From NCBI RefSeq assembly GCF_041200175.1, contig NZ_CP165727.1, positions 4,290,501-4,354,500 of the forward strand: a DNA stretch of 64,000 nt, written 5' to 3'. The DNA comes from Streptomyces sp. R33. GTDB taxonomy: Bacteria; Actinomycetota; Actinomycetes; Streptomycetales; Streptomycetaceae. Position numbers and translations under genes: made by a program. Positions 57,638 to 64,000 of this stretch are shown piece by piece. Each line of letters starts with the position of its first letter. The stretch's first letter is position 1. The notes beneath the pieces are model-generated. The model was not told the DNA's origin, made no database searches, and saw only the letters and a program-made list of their open reading frames with translations.

Positions 57638-58389
57638 CCGCCGACCACCCGGCTGCGAAGGCCGCCGCGGAGGCCTGCTCGGACGCCGCGCCGGCCGCCG
57701 CGCCCGGTCCCGCCCCGGTCGTCCGCTTCGAGGGCGTCGGCCTCACCTACCCCGGACCGCCGCCCGTCCAGGCGCTGCGGCCCTGCGAACTGACCGTGGA
57801 ACGCGGCGAGTACGTGACCGTGGTCGGCCCGTCCGGCTCCGGGAAGTCCACCTTCCTGAACGTCGCCGGGCTCATCGACGCCCCGACCACCGGCCGGTAC
57901 CTGCTCGACGGCATCGACACCGGCTCCCTGCGCGACCGCGACCGGACCGCCCTGCGCGGGCAGCGCATCGGCTTCGTCTTCCAGTCCTTCCACCTCCTGC
58001 CGCACCGCAGCGCCCTGGAGAACGTCCGCCTCGCCATGGTCTACAACGGCGTCCCGCGCGCGGAGCGCGACGACCGGGCCCGTACGGCGCTGGAGCGGGT
58101 CGGCCTCGGCCACCGCACCGGCCATCTCCCGACCCGCATGTCGGGCGGCGAGCGCCAGCGCGTGGCCATCGCCCGCGCCCTGGTCGCCGAACCCTCGCTG
58201 CTGCTGTGCGACGAGCCCACCGGGAACCTGGACACCGCCACGGCGGGCGCCGTACTGGCCCTGCTGGACGCCCTGCACGCCGACGGGCTGACCCTGCTGG
58301 TCATCACGCACGACCCCCACGTGGCCGCCCGCGGCCGGCGGACGGTGTCCATCCGCGACGGGGTCCTGAGCGAGGTCGTCCCGGCATGA
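57634..58389 (+). CDS. MacB/LolD-type ABC ATPase
   Basis: The 251-aa ATPase overlaps the adaptor stop (GTGA). It has Walker A VVGPSGSGKSTF, the Q-loop FVFQSFHLLPHRSALENV (the usual LolD/MacB form), the signature MSGGERQRVAIARAL, Walker B LLLCDEPTGNLD and the switch His ITHD. The N-terminal 30 residues are Ala-rich. It powers the permease encoded next, in a mechanotransmission-type ABC system together with the adaptor. Confidence 0.95.
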   Translation: MTADHPAAKAAAEACSDAAPAAAPGPAPVVRFEGVGLTYPGPPPVQALRPCELTVERGEYVTVVGPSGSGKSTFLNVAGLIDAPTTGRYLLDGIDTGSLRDRDRTALRGQRIGFVFQSFHLLPHRSALENVRLAMVYNGVPRAERDDRARTALERVGLGHRTGHLPTRMSGGERQRVAIARALVAEPSLLLCDEPTGNLDTATAGAVLALLDALHADGLTLLVITHDPHVAARGRRTVSIRDGVLSEVVPA

Positions 58390-59675
58390 GGAACATCAGT
58401 GCCCGCATGAGGAGCATCGCAAGCACCGGGCGAAGGAGGCGGGCCGACACCGCGATCACCCCCTCCCGGCTGTCCCTGCGCGACCTGCTCTCCGAGGCCC
58501 TGGCCGGGATGCTCCAGCGGCCCGCCCGCTCGGCGCTGACCGGCCTCGGCACCGTCCTGGGCGTGGGCACCTTCGTGGCGATCCTGGGCCTGACGGCCAC
58601 CGCCTCCTCGCAGATCGACAGCCGCTTCAACGCGCTGACGGCGACCGAGGTCGGCGTCCAGGACACCGCGGGCGGCGGCGATCCCCAGCTCGCCCGGCAG
58701 GTGCCCCTCGCCTTCCCCGGTGACGCGGACGCCCGGGCGGCCACGCTCAACGGGGTGCGCGCCGCAGGGGTGTTCTGGCCGGTGCCGCTGGGCGAGACCA
58801 CCGTACGGTCCGCCCCGGTCGCGGGGGCGGCCGGCGAGCGGATCCCGGTGGTCGCGGCCTCCCCGGGGATGCTGCGCGCGGCCGGGCTCACGCTGGGCGC
58901 GGGCCGGGCGTACGACGCCTTCCACGACGGGCGCACCGAGCAGGTCGCGGTGGTGGGCTCGGCGATGGCGGCGCGCCTCGGCATCACCACGCTGGAGAGC
59001 CGCCCGGCGGTGTTCATCGGCGAGCACCCGTTCACCGTGATCGGCATCGCGAGCGGGGCGGACCGCAAGCCGGACCTGCTGCTGTCGGTGATCGTGCCCC
59101 GGGGCACCGCCGAAAAGCTGTGGGGGCCGCCGGACAACGCCCAGCGGGCCCGGATGCTGGTGGTGACCGAGCTCGGCGCGGCCCGGCAAGTGGCCGCGGA
59201 ACTCCCGCTCGCACTGCGCCCGGACCATCCCGACTGGCTGACGCCCGCGCCGCCGCCGGACCCGAAGTCCCTGCGGGCGGGGGTGACCTCCGACCTCGAC
59301 CAGCTGTTCCTGCTGCTGGCGGCGATCTGCCTGGTCATCGGCGCGGTCGGGATCGCCAACACGACGCTCGTCGCGGTGCTGGAGCGGACCGGGGAGATCG
59401 GGCTGCGCCGGGCCCTGGGGGCGCGCGGGCGGCACATCACCGCCCAGTTCCTGGCCGAGTCCGCCGCCCAGGGTGCGGTGGGCGGCCTGGTGGGCACCAC
59501 GCTCGGCACCCTGACCGTGGTCGGGGTGTCGGCGCTGCGCGACTGGACCCCGGTGATGTCGCCGCTCACCGTCGCCGTGGCGCCGCTGATCGGACTGGTC
59601 ACCGGGGTGCTGGCCGGCCTGTATCCGGCCTGGCGGGCCTCCCGTACGCAGCCGGCGGAGGCCCTGCGCCGCTAG
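58386..59675 (+). CDS. MacB-type ABC permease
   Basis: The 429-aa protein is coupled to the ATPase by ATGA. Helix 1 is RSALTGLGTVLGVGTFVAILGLTATASSQ, followed by a large periplasmic-type domain (about 75-300, MacB_PCD: VRAAGVFWPVPLGETTVRSAPVAG... and IGEHPFTVIGIA). Three C-terminal FtsX-like helices follow (LLLAAICLVIGAVGIANTTLVAVLERTGEIGLRRALGARGRHITAQFLAES). It ends YPAWRASRTQPAEALRR, the usual MacB C-terminus. Its TAG stop is part of the CTAG end of the inverted-repeat element. Confidence 0.95.
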   Translation: MRNISARMRSIASTGRRRRADTAITPSRLSLRDLLSEALAGMLQRPARSALTGLGTVLGVGTFVAILGLTATASSQIDSRFNALTATEVGVQDTAGGGDPQLARQVPLAFPGDADARAATLNGVRAAGVFWPVPLGETTVRSAPVAGAAGERIPVVAASPGMLRAAGLTLGAGRAYDAFHDGRTEQVAVVGSAMAARLGITTLESRPAVFIGEHPFTVIGIASGADRKPDLLLSVIVPRGTAEKLWGPPDNAQRARMLVVTELGAARQVAAELPLALRPDHPDWLTPAPPPDPKSLRAGVTSDLDQLFLLLAAICLVIGAVGIANTTLVAVLERTGEIGLRRALGARGRHITAQFLAESAAQGAVGGLVGTTLGTLTVVGVSALRDWTPVMSPLTVAVAPLIGLVTGVLAGLYPAWRASRTQPAEALRR

Positions 59676-59849
59676 GGGGTGTCGTCAAAGTAGCGTCGTC
59701 CGCCCGTGAGGGCGGGGCCGGCGGGGTCTGGTGCGTGTGATCGCAAGGCGGAGGAGGGAGGCGACGCTCGCGTCGTCGACCGACGACAACGCCGCGAGCG
59801 CGCGTGCCAGACCCCGCCGGCCAGACGGGACTTTGACGACACCCCCTAG
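59672..59849. mobile_element. 178-bp MITE-like inverted-repeat element
   Basis: Terminal inverted repeats of 20 bp match perfectly: CTAGGGGGTGTCGTCAAAGT at the left (59672-59691) and its complement at the right (59830-59849). Both ends are CTAG. An inner pair (GGCGGGGTCTGG / CCAGACCCCGCC) makes a second stem. There is no coding frame. It looks like a non-autonomous element mobilised by a transposase elsewhere. It may also end transcription of the ABC operon. Confidence 0.85.
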
Positions 59850-59894
59850 GCGCCGCCGGGCGCGGTCAGCCCGGGTCTGCCGAGAGAGCCGGGG

Positions 59895-60881
59895 TCAGGA
59901 GTGCTGGTCCGCCGACTTCGTGCGCTCCCGGGCGGTGGTGGGGATGGTCCCCAGCCGGCCCGCCTGGAAGTCGTCGAAGGCCTGCTGGAGCTCCTGCCGG
60001 CTGTTCATGACGAACGGCCCGTAGTGCGCCATCGGCTCCCGGATCGGGCGCCCGCCGAGGAGGATGACCTCCAGGTCCGGGGTGTTCGAGTCCTGGGACT
60101 CGTCCGCCCGCACCGTGATCGAGCCGCCCTCGCCGAAGACCGCCGTCTGCCCGGTGTGGAGGGGCCGCCGGTCGGCGCCGACGCTGCCGCGCCCGGCCAT
60201 GACGTACACGAGGGCGTTGAAGTCCTCGCGCCACGGGAGGGTGACCTGCGCGCCCGGGGTGACGGTCGCGTGGATCATCGTGATCGGGGTGTGGGTGATG
60301 CCGGGGCCGGCGTGGCCGTCCAGGTCACCGGCGATCACGCGGAGCAGGGCTCCGCCGTCGGGGGTGGACAGCAGCTGGACCTGGCCGCCGCCGATGTCCT
60401 GGTAGCGCGGGGGCATCATCTTGTCGGAGGCCGGGAGGTTCACCCACAGCTGGAGGCCGTGGAAGAGGCCGCCGGACACGACGAGGGACTCCGGCGGGGC
60501 CTCGATGTGCAGGAGGCCCGAGCCGGCGGTCATCCACTGGGTGTCACCGCCGTTGATGACTCCGCCGCCGCCGTTGCTGTCCTGGTGGACGAAGGTTCCG
60601 TCGATCAGGTACGTGACGGTCTCGAAGCCGCGGTGGGGGTGCCAGGGGGTGCCCTTGGGCTCGCCCGGCGCGTACTCCACCTCGCCCATCTGATCCATCA
60701 TGATGAACGGGTCGAGGTACTGGTAGTTGATCCCGGCGAACGCGCGGCGCACCGGGAACCCCTCGCCCTCGAACCCACCGGGAGCGGTCGTGACGGCCAG
60801 CACCTTGCGGGCGGCGGTCTCCGGGGCGGGCTCGGCGACGCGGGGGAGCGTCAACGGGTTCTCCACAGTCACTGCAGGCAT
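59895..60881 (-). CDS. Pirin-family protein
   Basis: The product is 328 aa from ATG 60881 after AAGGAGGT. The N-terminal pirin cupin has the metal ligands in HPHRGFETVTYLIDGTFVHQDSNGGGGVINGGDTQWMTAGSGLLHIE. The C-terminal cupin is LPWREDFNALVYVMAGRGSVGADRRPLHTGQTAVFGEGGSITV...VILLGGRPIREPMAHYGPFVMNSRQEL. Bacterial pirins often have quercetinase or redox-sensor activity. A palindromic operator lies 20 bases upstream. The gene stands alone. Confidence 0.94.
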   Translation of the reverse strand: MPAVTVENPLTLPRVAEPAPETAARKVLAVTTAPGGFEGEGFPVRRAFAGINYQYLDPFIMMDQMGEVEYAPGEPKGTPWHPHRGFETVTYLIDGTFVHQDSNGGGGVINGGDTQWMTAGSGLLHIEAPPESLVVSGGLFHGLQLWVNLPASDKMMPPRYQDIGGGQVQLLSTPDGGALLRVIAGDLDGHAGPGITHTPITMIHATVTPGAQVTLPWREDFNALVYVMAGRGSVGADRRPLHTGQTAVFGEGGSITVRADESQDSNTPDLEVILLGGRPIREPMAHYGPFVMNSRQELQQAFDDFQAGRLGTIPTTARERTKSADQHS

Positions 60882-60901
60882 GGTCGGAACCTCCTTCTGC
60901 G

Positions 60902-60922
60902 TCGAGTTTAGTTGAAACTCGA
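60902..60922. promoter_or_regulatory. Operator palindrome TCGAGTTT-N5-AAACTCGA
   Basis: A perfect 8-bp inverted repeat with centre AGTTG lies just before the pirin ribosome binding site. Its AGTTGAAACT part resembles MarR-family (e.g. redox-sensing) operators; that class assignment is inference. Confidence 0.7.
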
Positions 60923-60951
60923 ACTTTCTGCCACACCCCACAGAACAGAAG

Positions 60952-60979
60952 GGGCCCCGGGGATATTTCCCCGGGGCCC
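60952..60979 (-). terminator. Terminator of SseB-like gene
   Basis: A perfect 12-bp stem GGGCCCCGGGGA/TCCCCGGGGCCC encloses a TATT loop, 49 bases after the SseB-like stop. Confidence 0.9.
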
Positions 60980-61027
60980 GAAGCCGTTCACCTGCGCCTA
61001 CGGCGCCCGTCCCAGCCGTACGCGCTG

Positions 61028-61486
61028 CTAGCCGTACATGCGGCGCATCGCGAAGTCGACCATCTGCTCCACGGCCTTCGCGTCGAAGACCATGCGGTGG
61101 TCGCCCTCCATGTCGAGGACGAAGCCGTAGCCGGTCGGCAGCAGGTCGATCACCTCGGCGCCGGTGATCACGAAGTACTTGGACTCCTTGCCGGCGTACC
61201 GGCGGAGCTCCTTGAGCGTGGTGAACATGGGGATCACCGGCTGCTGCGTGTTGTGCAGCGCCAGGAAGCCCGGGGTCTCGCCGCGCGGGCAGTAGACCTT
61301 CGACGTGGCGAAGATCTGCTGGAAGTCCTCGGCGGACAGCGACCCGGTCGTGAAGGCCCGCACCGCGTCGGCGAGCGACGGCGGCGAGGGCTCGGGGTAC
61401 AGCGGCTGCTCGCCGTACCCGCCGGCCATCTGCTGCGGGGCGGCGTACTGCTGCCCTGCGCTCACGTTCTGGTCGTAGCCGTACAT
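61028..61486 (-). CDS. SseB-family protein
   Basis: The product is 152 aa from ATG 61486; a TAGGCT box about eight bases upstream indicates a leaderless mRNA. A Tyr/Gln/Pro-rich N-terminus (MYGYDQNVSAGQQYAAPQQM) precedes the SseB N-terminal-domain-like core (LADAVRAFTTGSLSAEDFQQIFATSKVYCPRGETPGFLALHNTQQPVIPMFTTLKELRRYAG...VIDLLPTGYGFVLDMEGDHRMVFDAKAVEQMVDFAMRRMYG). Such proteins are common near type VII secretion or alone in actinomycetes. Function is unknown. It is divergent from the acyl-CoA dehydrogenase gene. Confidence 0.9.
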   Translation of the reverse strand: MYGYDQNVSAGQQYAAPQQMAGGYGEQPLYPEPSPPSLADAVRAFTTGSLSAEDFQQIFATSKVYCPRGETPGFLALHNTQQPVIPMFTTLKELRRYAGKESKYFVITGAEVIDLLPTGYGFVLDMEGDHRMVFDAKAVEQMVDFAMRRMYG

Positions 61487-61589
61487 AGGGCGAAGCCTAC
61501 CGAGCGCCCCGGGCCCCGTGGACGCGCATTCCCGCCAGGGTTGCGGCTTGACCCTGGTCACAGTCGACGGGCAGGGGGTTGCGTCTTAT

Positions 61590-61625
61590 TACCCGCGGGT
61601 AGCATCATGACATTACCGATTGGTA
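61590..61625 (+). promoter_or_regulatory. Tandem palindromes upstream of acyl-CoA dehydrogenase
   Basis: TACCCGCGGGTA (61590-61601) and TACC-GATT-GGTA (61614-61625) are two TACC...GGTA palindromes 24 bases apart, about 45-80 bases before the start. The form suits TetR-type fatty-acid regulators. A TAGCAT -10-like box overlaps the first. Confidence 0.65.
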
Positions 61626-61669
61626 TGTACGAGGAACCTGTCTTCCCGAGCCTTAACGGAGCCGTCGCC

Positions 61670-63496
61670 ATGGGGCACTACAAGTCGAATCTCCGCGACA
61701 TCGAGTTCAACCTCTTCGAGGTGCTCGGCCGCGACAAGCTGTACGGCACCGGACCGTTCGGTGAGATGGACACCGACACCGCGAAGAGCGTCCTGTCCGA
61801 GATCGCCCGCCTCGCCGAGAACGAGCTGGCCGAATCCTTCGCGGACGCCGACCGCAACCCGCCGGTCTTCGACCCGGCCACCAACACCGCGCCCGTACCG
61901 GCGTCCTTCAAGAAGAGCTACGAAGCCTTCATGGACTCCGAGTACTGGCGCCTGGGCCTGCCCGAGGAGATCGGCGGCACCACCTCGCCCCGCTCCCTGA
62001 TCTGGGCCTACGCGGAGCTGCTGCTCGGCTCGAACCCGGCCATCTGGATGTACTCCTCCGGCCCGGCGTTCGCCGGCATCCTCTTCGAAGAGGGCAACGA
62101 GGCGCAGAAGAAGGTCGCGCAGATAGCGGTCGAGAAGCGCTGGGGCTCCACCATGGTCCTCACCGAGCCGGACGCCGGTTCGGACGTCGGCGCCGGCCGC
62201 ACCAAGGCCATCCAGCAGGAGGACGGCTCCTGGCACATCGAGGGCGTCAAGCGCTTCATCACGTCCGGTGAGCACGACATGGAGGAGAACATCCTCCACT
62301 ACGTCCTCGCCCGCCCCGAGGGCCACGGCCCGGGCACCAAGGGCCTGTCCCTCTTCCTCGTCCCGAAGTTCCACTTCGACTGGGAGACCGGCGAGCTGGG
62401 CGAGCGCAACGGCGTGTACGCGACGAACGTCGAGCACAAGATGGGCCTCAAGGCCTCCAACACGTGCGAGATGACCTTCGGCGACCAGCACCCCGCCAAG
62501 GGCTGGCTGATCGGCGACAAGCACGACGGCATCCGCCAGATGTTCATGATCATCGAGTTCGCCCGCATGATGGTCGGCACGAAGGCCATCGCGACGCTCT
62601 CCACCGGCTACCTGAACGCCCTGGAGTACGCCAAGGAGCGCGTGCAGGGTCCGGACCTGGCCAACTTCATGGACAAGACCGCGCCCAAGGTCACCATCAC
62701 GCACCACCCCGACGTGCGCCGCTCGCTCATGACGCAGAAGGCGTACGCCGAGGGCATGCGCGCCCTGGTCCTGTACACCGCCTCCGTCCAGGACGCGATC
62801 CAGCTCAAGCAGGCCGCGGGCGAGGACGCCTCCGCCGAGATCGGCCTGAACGACCTGCTCCTGCCGATCGTGAAGGGCTACGGCTCGGAGCGCTCGTACG
62901 AGCAGCTCGCGCAGTCGCTGCAGACCTTCGGCGGTTCCGGTTACCTCCAGGAATACCCGATCGAGCAGTACATCCGGGACGCCAAGATCGACACCCTCTA
63001 CGAGGGCACCACGGCGATCCAGGGCCAGGACTTCTTCTTCCGGAAGATCGTCCGCGACCAGGGCGCCTCGCTGAACGTCCTCTCCGAGACGATCAAGAAG
63101 TTCCTGGCCGAGGCCGCCGGCGGCGAGGAGCTGGCCGGCGCCCGCGACGCGCTCGCCAAGGCCGCGGTCGACCTGGAGGCCATCGTCGGCCAGATGATCG
63201 TCGACCTCACCGCCACCGGCGAGGACGTCAAGAACATCTACAAGGTCGGCCAGAACACCACCCGCCTGCTGATGGCGTCCGGTGACGTGGTCGTCGGATA
63301 CCTGCTGCTCAAGGGCGCCGCCGTGGCCGCCGAGAAGCTGGCGGGCGCCTCCGCGAAGGACGTCACGTTCTACACCGGCAAGATCGCGGCCGCGAAGTTC
63401 TTCGCCTCGCAGGTCCTGCCGAACGTCTCGGTCGCCCGCGCGCTGGCCGAGGGCGTCGACAACTCCCTGATGGAGCTCGACGAGGCCGCGTTCTAG
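61670..63496 (+). CDS. Acyl-CoA dehydrogenase
   Basis: The product is 608 aa from ATG 61670 after ACGGAG. It is longer than short-chain ACADs (about 380 aa), matching the FadE5-like group of actinobacteria with extended N- and C-termini. Markers are MVLTEPDAGSDVGAGRTKA (FAD/substrate loop), LGLKASNTCEM-type middle domain (KMGLKASNTCEMTFGD), RMMVGTKAIATLSTGYLNALEYAKERVQG, and TLYEGTTAIQGQDFFFRKIVRD near the catalytic Glu. It performs the first oxidation of fatty acyl-CoA. Two palindromes upstream suggest repression by a TetR-type lipid sensor. Confidence 0.95.
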   Translation: MGHYKSNLRDIEFNLFEVLGRDKLYGTGPFGEMDTDTAKSVLSEIARLAENELAESFADADRNPPVFDPATNTAPVPASFKKSYEAFMDSEYWRLGLPEEIGGTTSPRSLIWAYAELLLGSNPAIWMYSSGPAFAGILFEEGNEAQKKVAQIAVEKRWGSTMVLTEPDAGSDVGAGRTKAIQQEDGSWHIEGVKRFITSGEHDMEENILHYVLARPEGHGPGTKGLSLFLVPKFHFDWETGELGERNGVYATNVEHKMGLKASNTCEMTFGDQHPAKGWLIGDKHDGIRQMFMIIEFARMMVGTKAIATLSTGYLNALEYAKERVQGPDLANFMDKTAPKVTITHHPDVRRSLMTQKAYAEGMRALVLYTASVQDAIQLKQAAGEDASAEIGLNDLLLPIVKGYGSERSYEQLAQSLQTFGGSGYLQEYPIEQYIRDAKIDTLYEGTTAIQGQDFFFRKIVRDQGASLNVLSETIKKFLAEAAGGEELAGARDALAKAAVDLEAIVGQMIVDLTATGEDVKNIYKVGQNTTRLLMASGDVVVGYLLLKGAAVAAEKLAGASAKDVTFYTGKIAAAKFFASQVLPNVSVARALAEGVDNSLMELDEAAF

Positions 63497-63523
63497 TCAC
63501 CCGGCTGCGCCGCCGCACGCACT

Positions 63524-63571
63524 GGTACGCCGACGGCCGGACCCCTGCAGGGGTCCGGCCGTCGGCGTACC
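63524..63571 (+). terminator. 48-bp perfect palindrome terminator
   Basis: GGTACGCCGACGGCCGGACC continues to a CTGCAG centre and is exactly self-complementary over 63524-63571. It begins 27 bases after the dehydrogenase stop. Confidence 0.92.
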
Positions 63572-63660
63572 GGCCGCGCACGGGCCACGTACGGGCCCGC
63601 GTACGGGCGGCCACCGGCGGCATTCACAGGTTGTCGGTGGTTCGTGGGACGCTCGTAGAC

Positions 63661-64000
63661 ATGAGCCCAGCAGAGCAGCACGGCAACAGCAGGGGGTACT
63701 CCGTCCCGACCGGGCGGCCGTACGCCCTCAAGGAGCTGCAGGCCGCCCTGGGCAGCCTCGGCGACCATCTGCGGGAGCTGTACGACGGCGCCCACCCCGC
63801 CGAGTACGAGGCCGTCGCCGACGCCCTCTACACCGCGTTCCAGACCGCCGCCGGGCTCGCCCCCGCCAAGAGCTACACCGGCTGCTCCGAGCACCCCAAC
63901 GGGGCCCTCGACCCCGAGGCGCCCGACGGCTGGGGCCGCTGCCTGATCTGCAACGACCGGCGCCGCCTCGGACTGCGCTCCCAGGGCGCCCGCGGCGTCC
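63661..64000 (+). CDS. Hypothetical protein with two Cys pairs, 3' end beyond window
   Basis: The open frame from ATG 63661 runs off the right edge after 113 codons. It begins MSPAEQHGNSRGYSVPTGRPYALKELQAALGSLGDHLRELYDG and continues AGLAPAKSYTGCSEHPNGALDPEAPDGWGRCLICNDRRRLGLR. The CSEHP...GWGRCLICN part has C-x-H and C-x-x-C spacing that could bind zinc. A purine-poor upstream with GACGCT about ten bases before ATG suggests leaderless expression. I do not recognise a function. Confidence 0.75.
   Translation, partial: MSPAEQHGNSRGYSVPTGRPYALKELQAALGSLGDHLRELYDGAHPAEYEAVADALYTAFQTAAGLAPAKSYTGCSEHPNGALDPEAPDGWGRCLICNDRRRLGLRSQGARGV

Overview
The window reads as chromosomal DNA of a Streptomyces-type actinomycete. 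GC content and third-position GC are very high, starts are often GTG/TTG or leaderless (a TAnnnT box 6-9 nt before the start codon), and four perfect GTTTCACGTGAAAC parS sites lie within about 24 kb. The parS density and the order phoX-like phosphatase / vWA protein / aspS / SpoIIE phosphatase / AI-2E protein / acyl-CoA dehydrogenase suggest the core arm not far from oriC. The neighbourhood comparison is from memory, not from a search.

1-10.8 kb is a scarred region. It holds a small HTH gene pair at the left edge, a tyrosine-integrase fragment, a tRNA-Gly(CCC)-like 3' half, integrase-arm-like direct repeats and three look-alike hairpins. Intact genes sit between these (cupin; two-component system; TAP-type peptidase lipoprotein; Ser/Thr kinase; hydrolase; DUF998 protein). 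Broken ones are an aspartyl-protease reading frame and an ECF sigma gene missing its 5' end. 10.8-16.9 kb carries a membrane-anchored Mrr-like nuclease pair and a cold-shock locus (Csp, DEAD-box helicase, CBS protein, small conserved protein). It also carries an orphan gvpU-like gene, a CAGTA-rich degenerate repeat region and a MerR-like gene behind a 32-bp perfect palindrome. 17-27 kb holds a GNAT enzyme, a nitronate monooxygenase, a VOC/AraC/VOC/DUF1801 cluster with duplicated promoters, a GmrSD-like DUF262-HNH protein, an APC transporter behind a polypurine tract and an ECF41-type sigma factor.

27-38 kb holds a large AfsR-type regulator facing a DrrAB-like ABC exporter whose upstream region has four copies of TGTCAGCGG at SARP-like spacing. 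It continues with a class III aminotransferase, uricase, and a cobalamin riboswitch driving cbtB-cbtA. A divergent, degenerate phosphoglycerate-mutase-like gene and a sortase-like protein with no cysteine follow. 38-50.5 kb has small secreted and membrane proteins, a FUSC transporter, a lipoprotein/histidine-kinase pair with no response regulator, a PHO-box-controlled PhoX phosphatase, a vWA protein with a long Glu/Ala/Val/Pro spacer, and aspS. 50.6-64 kb has the SpoIIE phosphatase, an AI-2E transporter, and a five-gene lipoprotein / adaptor / MacB-like ABC cassette. A 178-bp inverted-repeat element abuts the cassette's stop codon. Pirin, SseB and acyl-CoA dehydrogenase genes follow, and a partial gene lies at the right edge.

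The strongest unexplained signals are the SARP-like repeats, parS inside a terminator palindrome and at a start codon, the twin VOC promoters, the CAGTA repeat region, and the RBS-sequestering hairpin in front of the cold-shock helicase.
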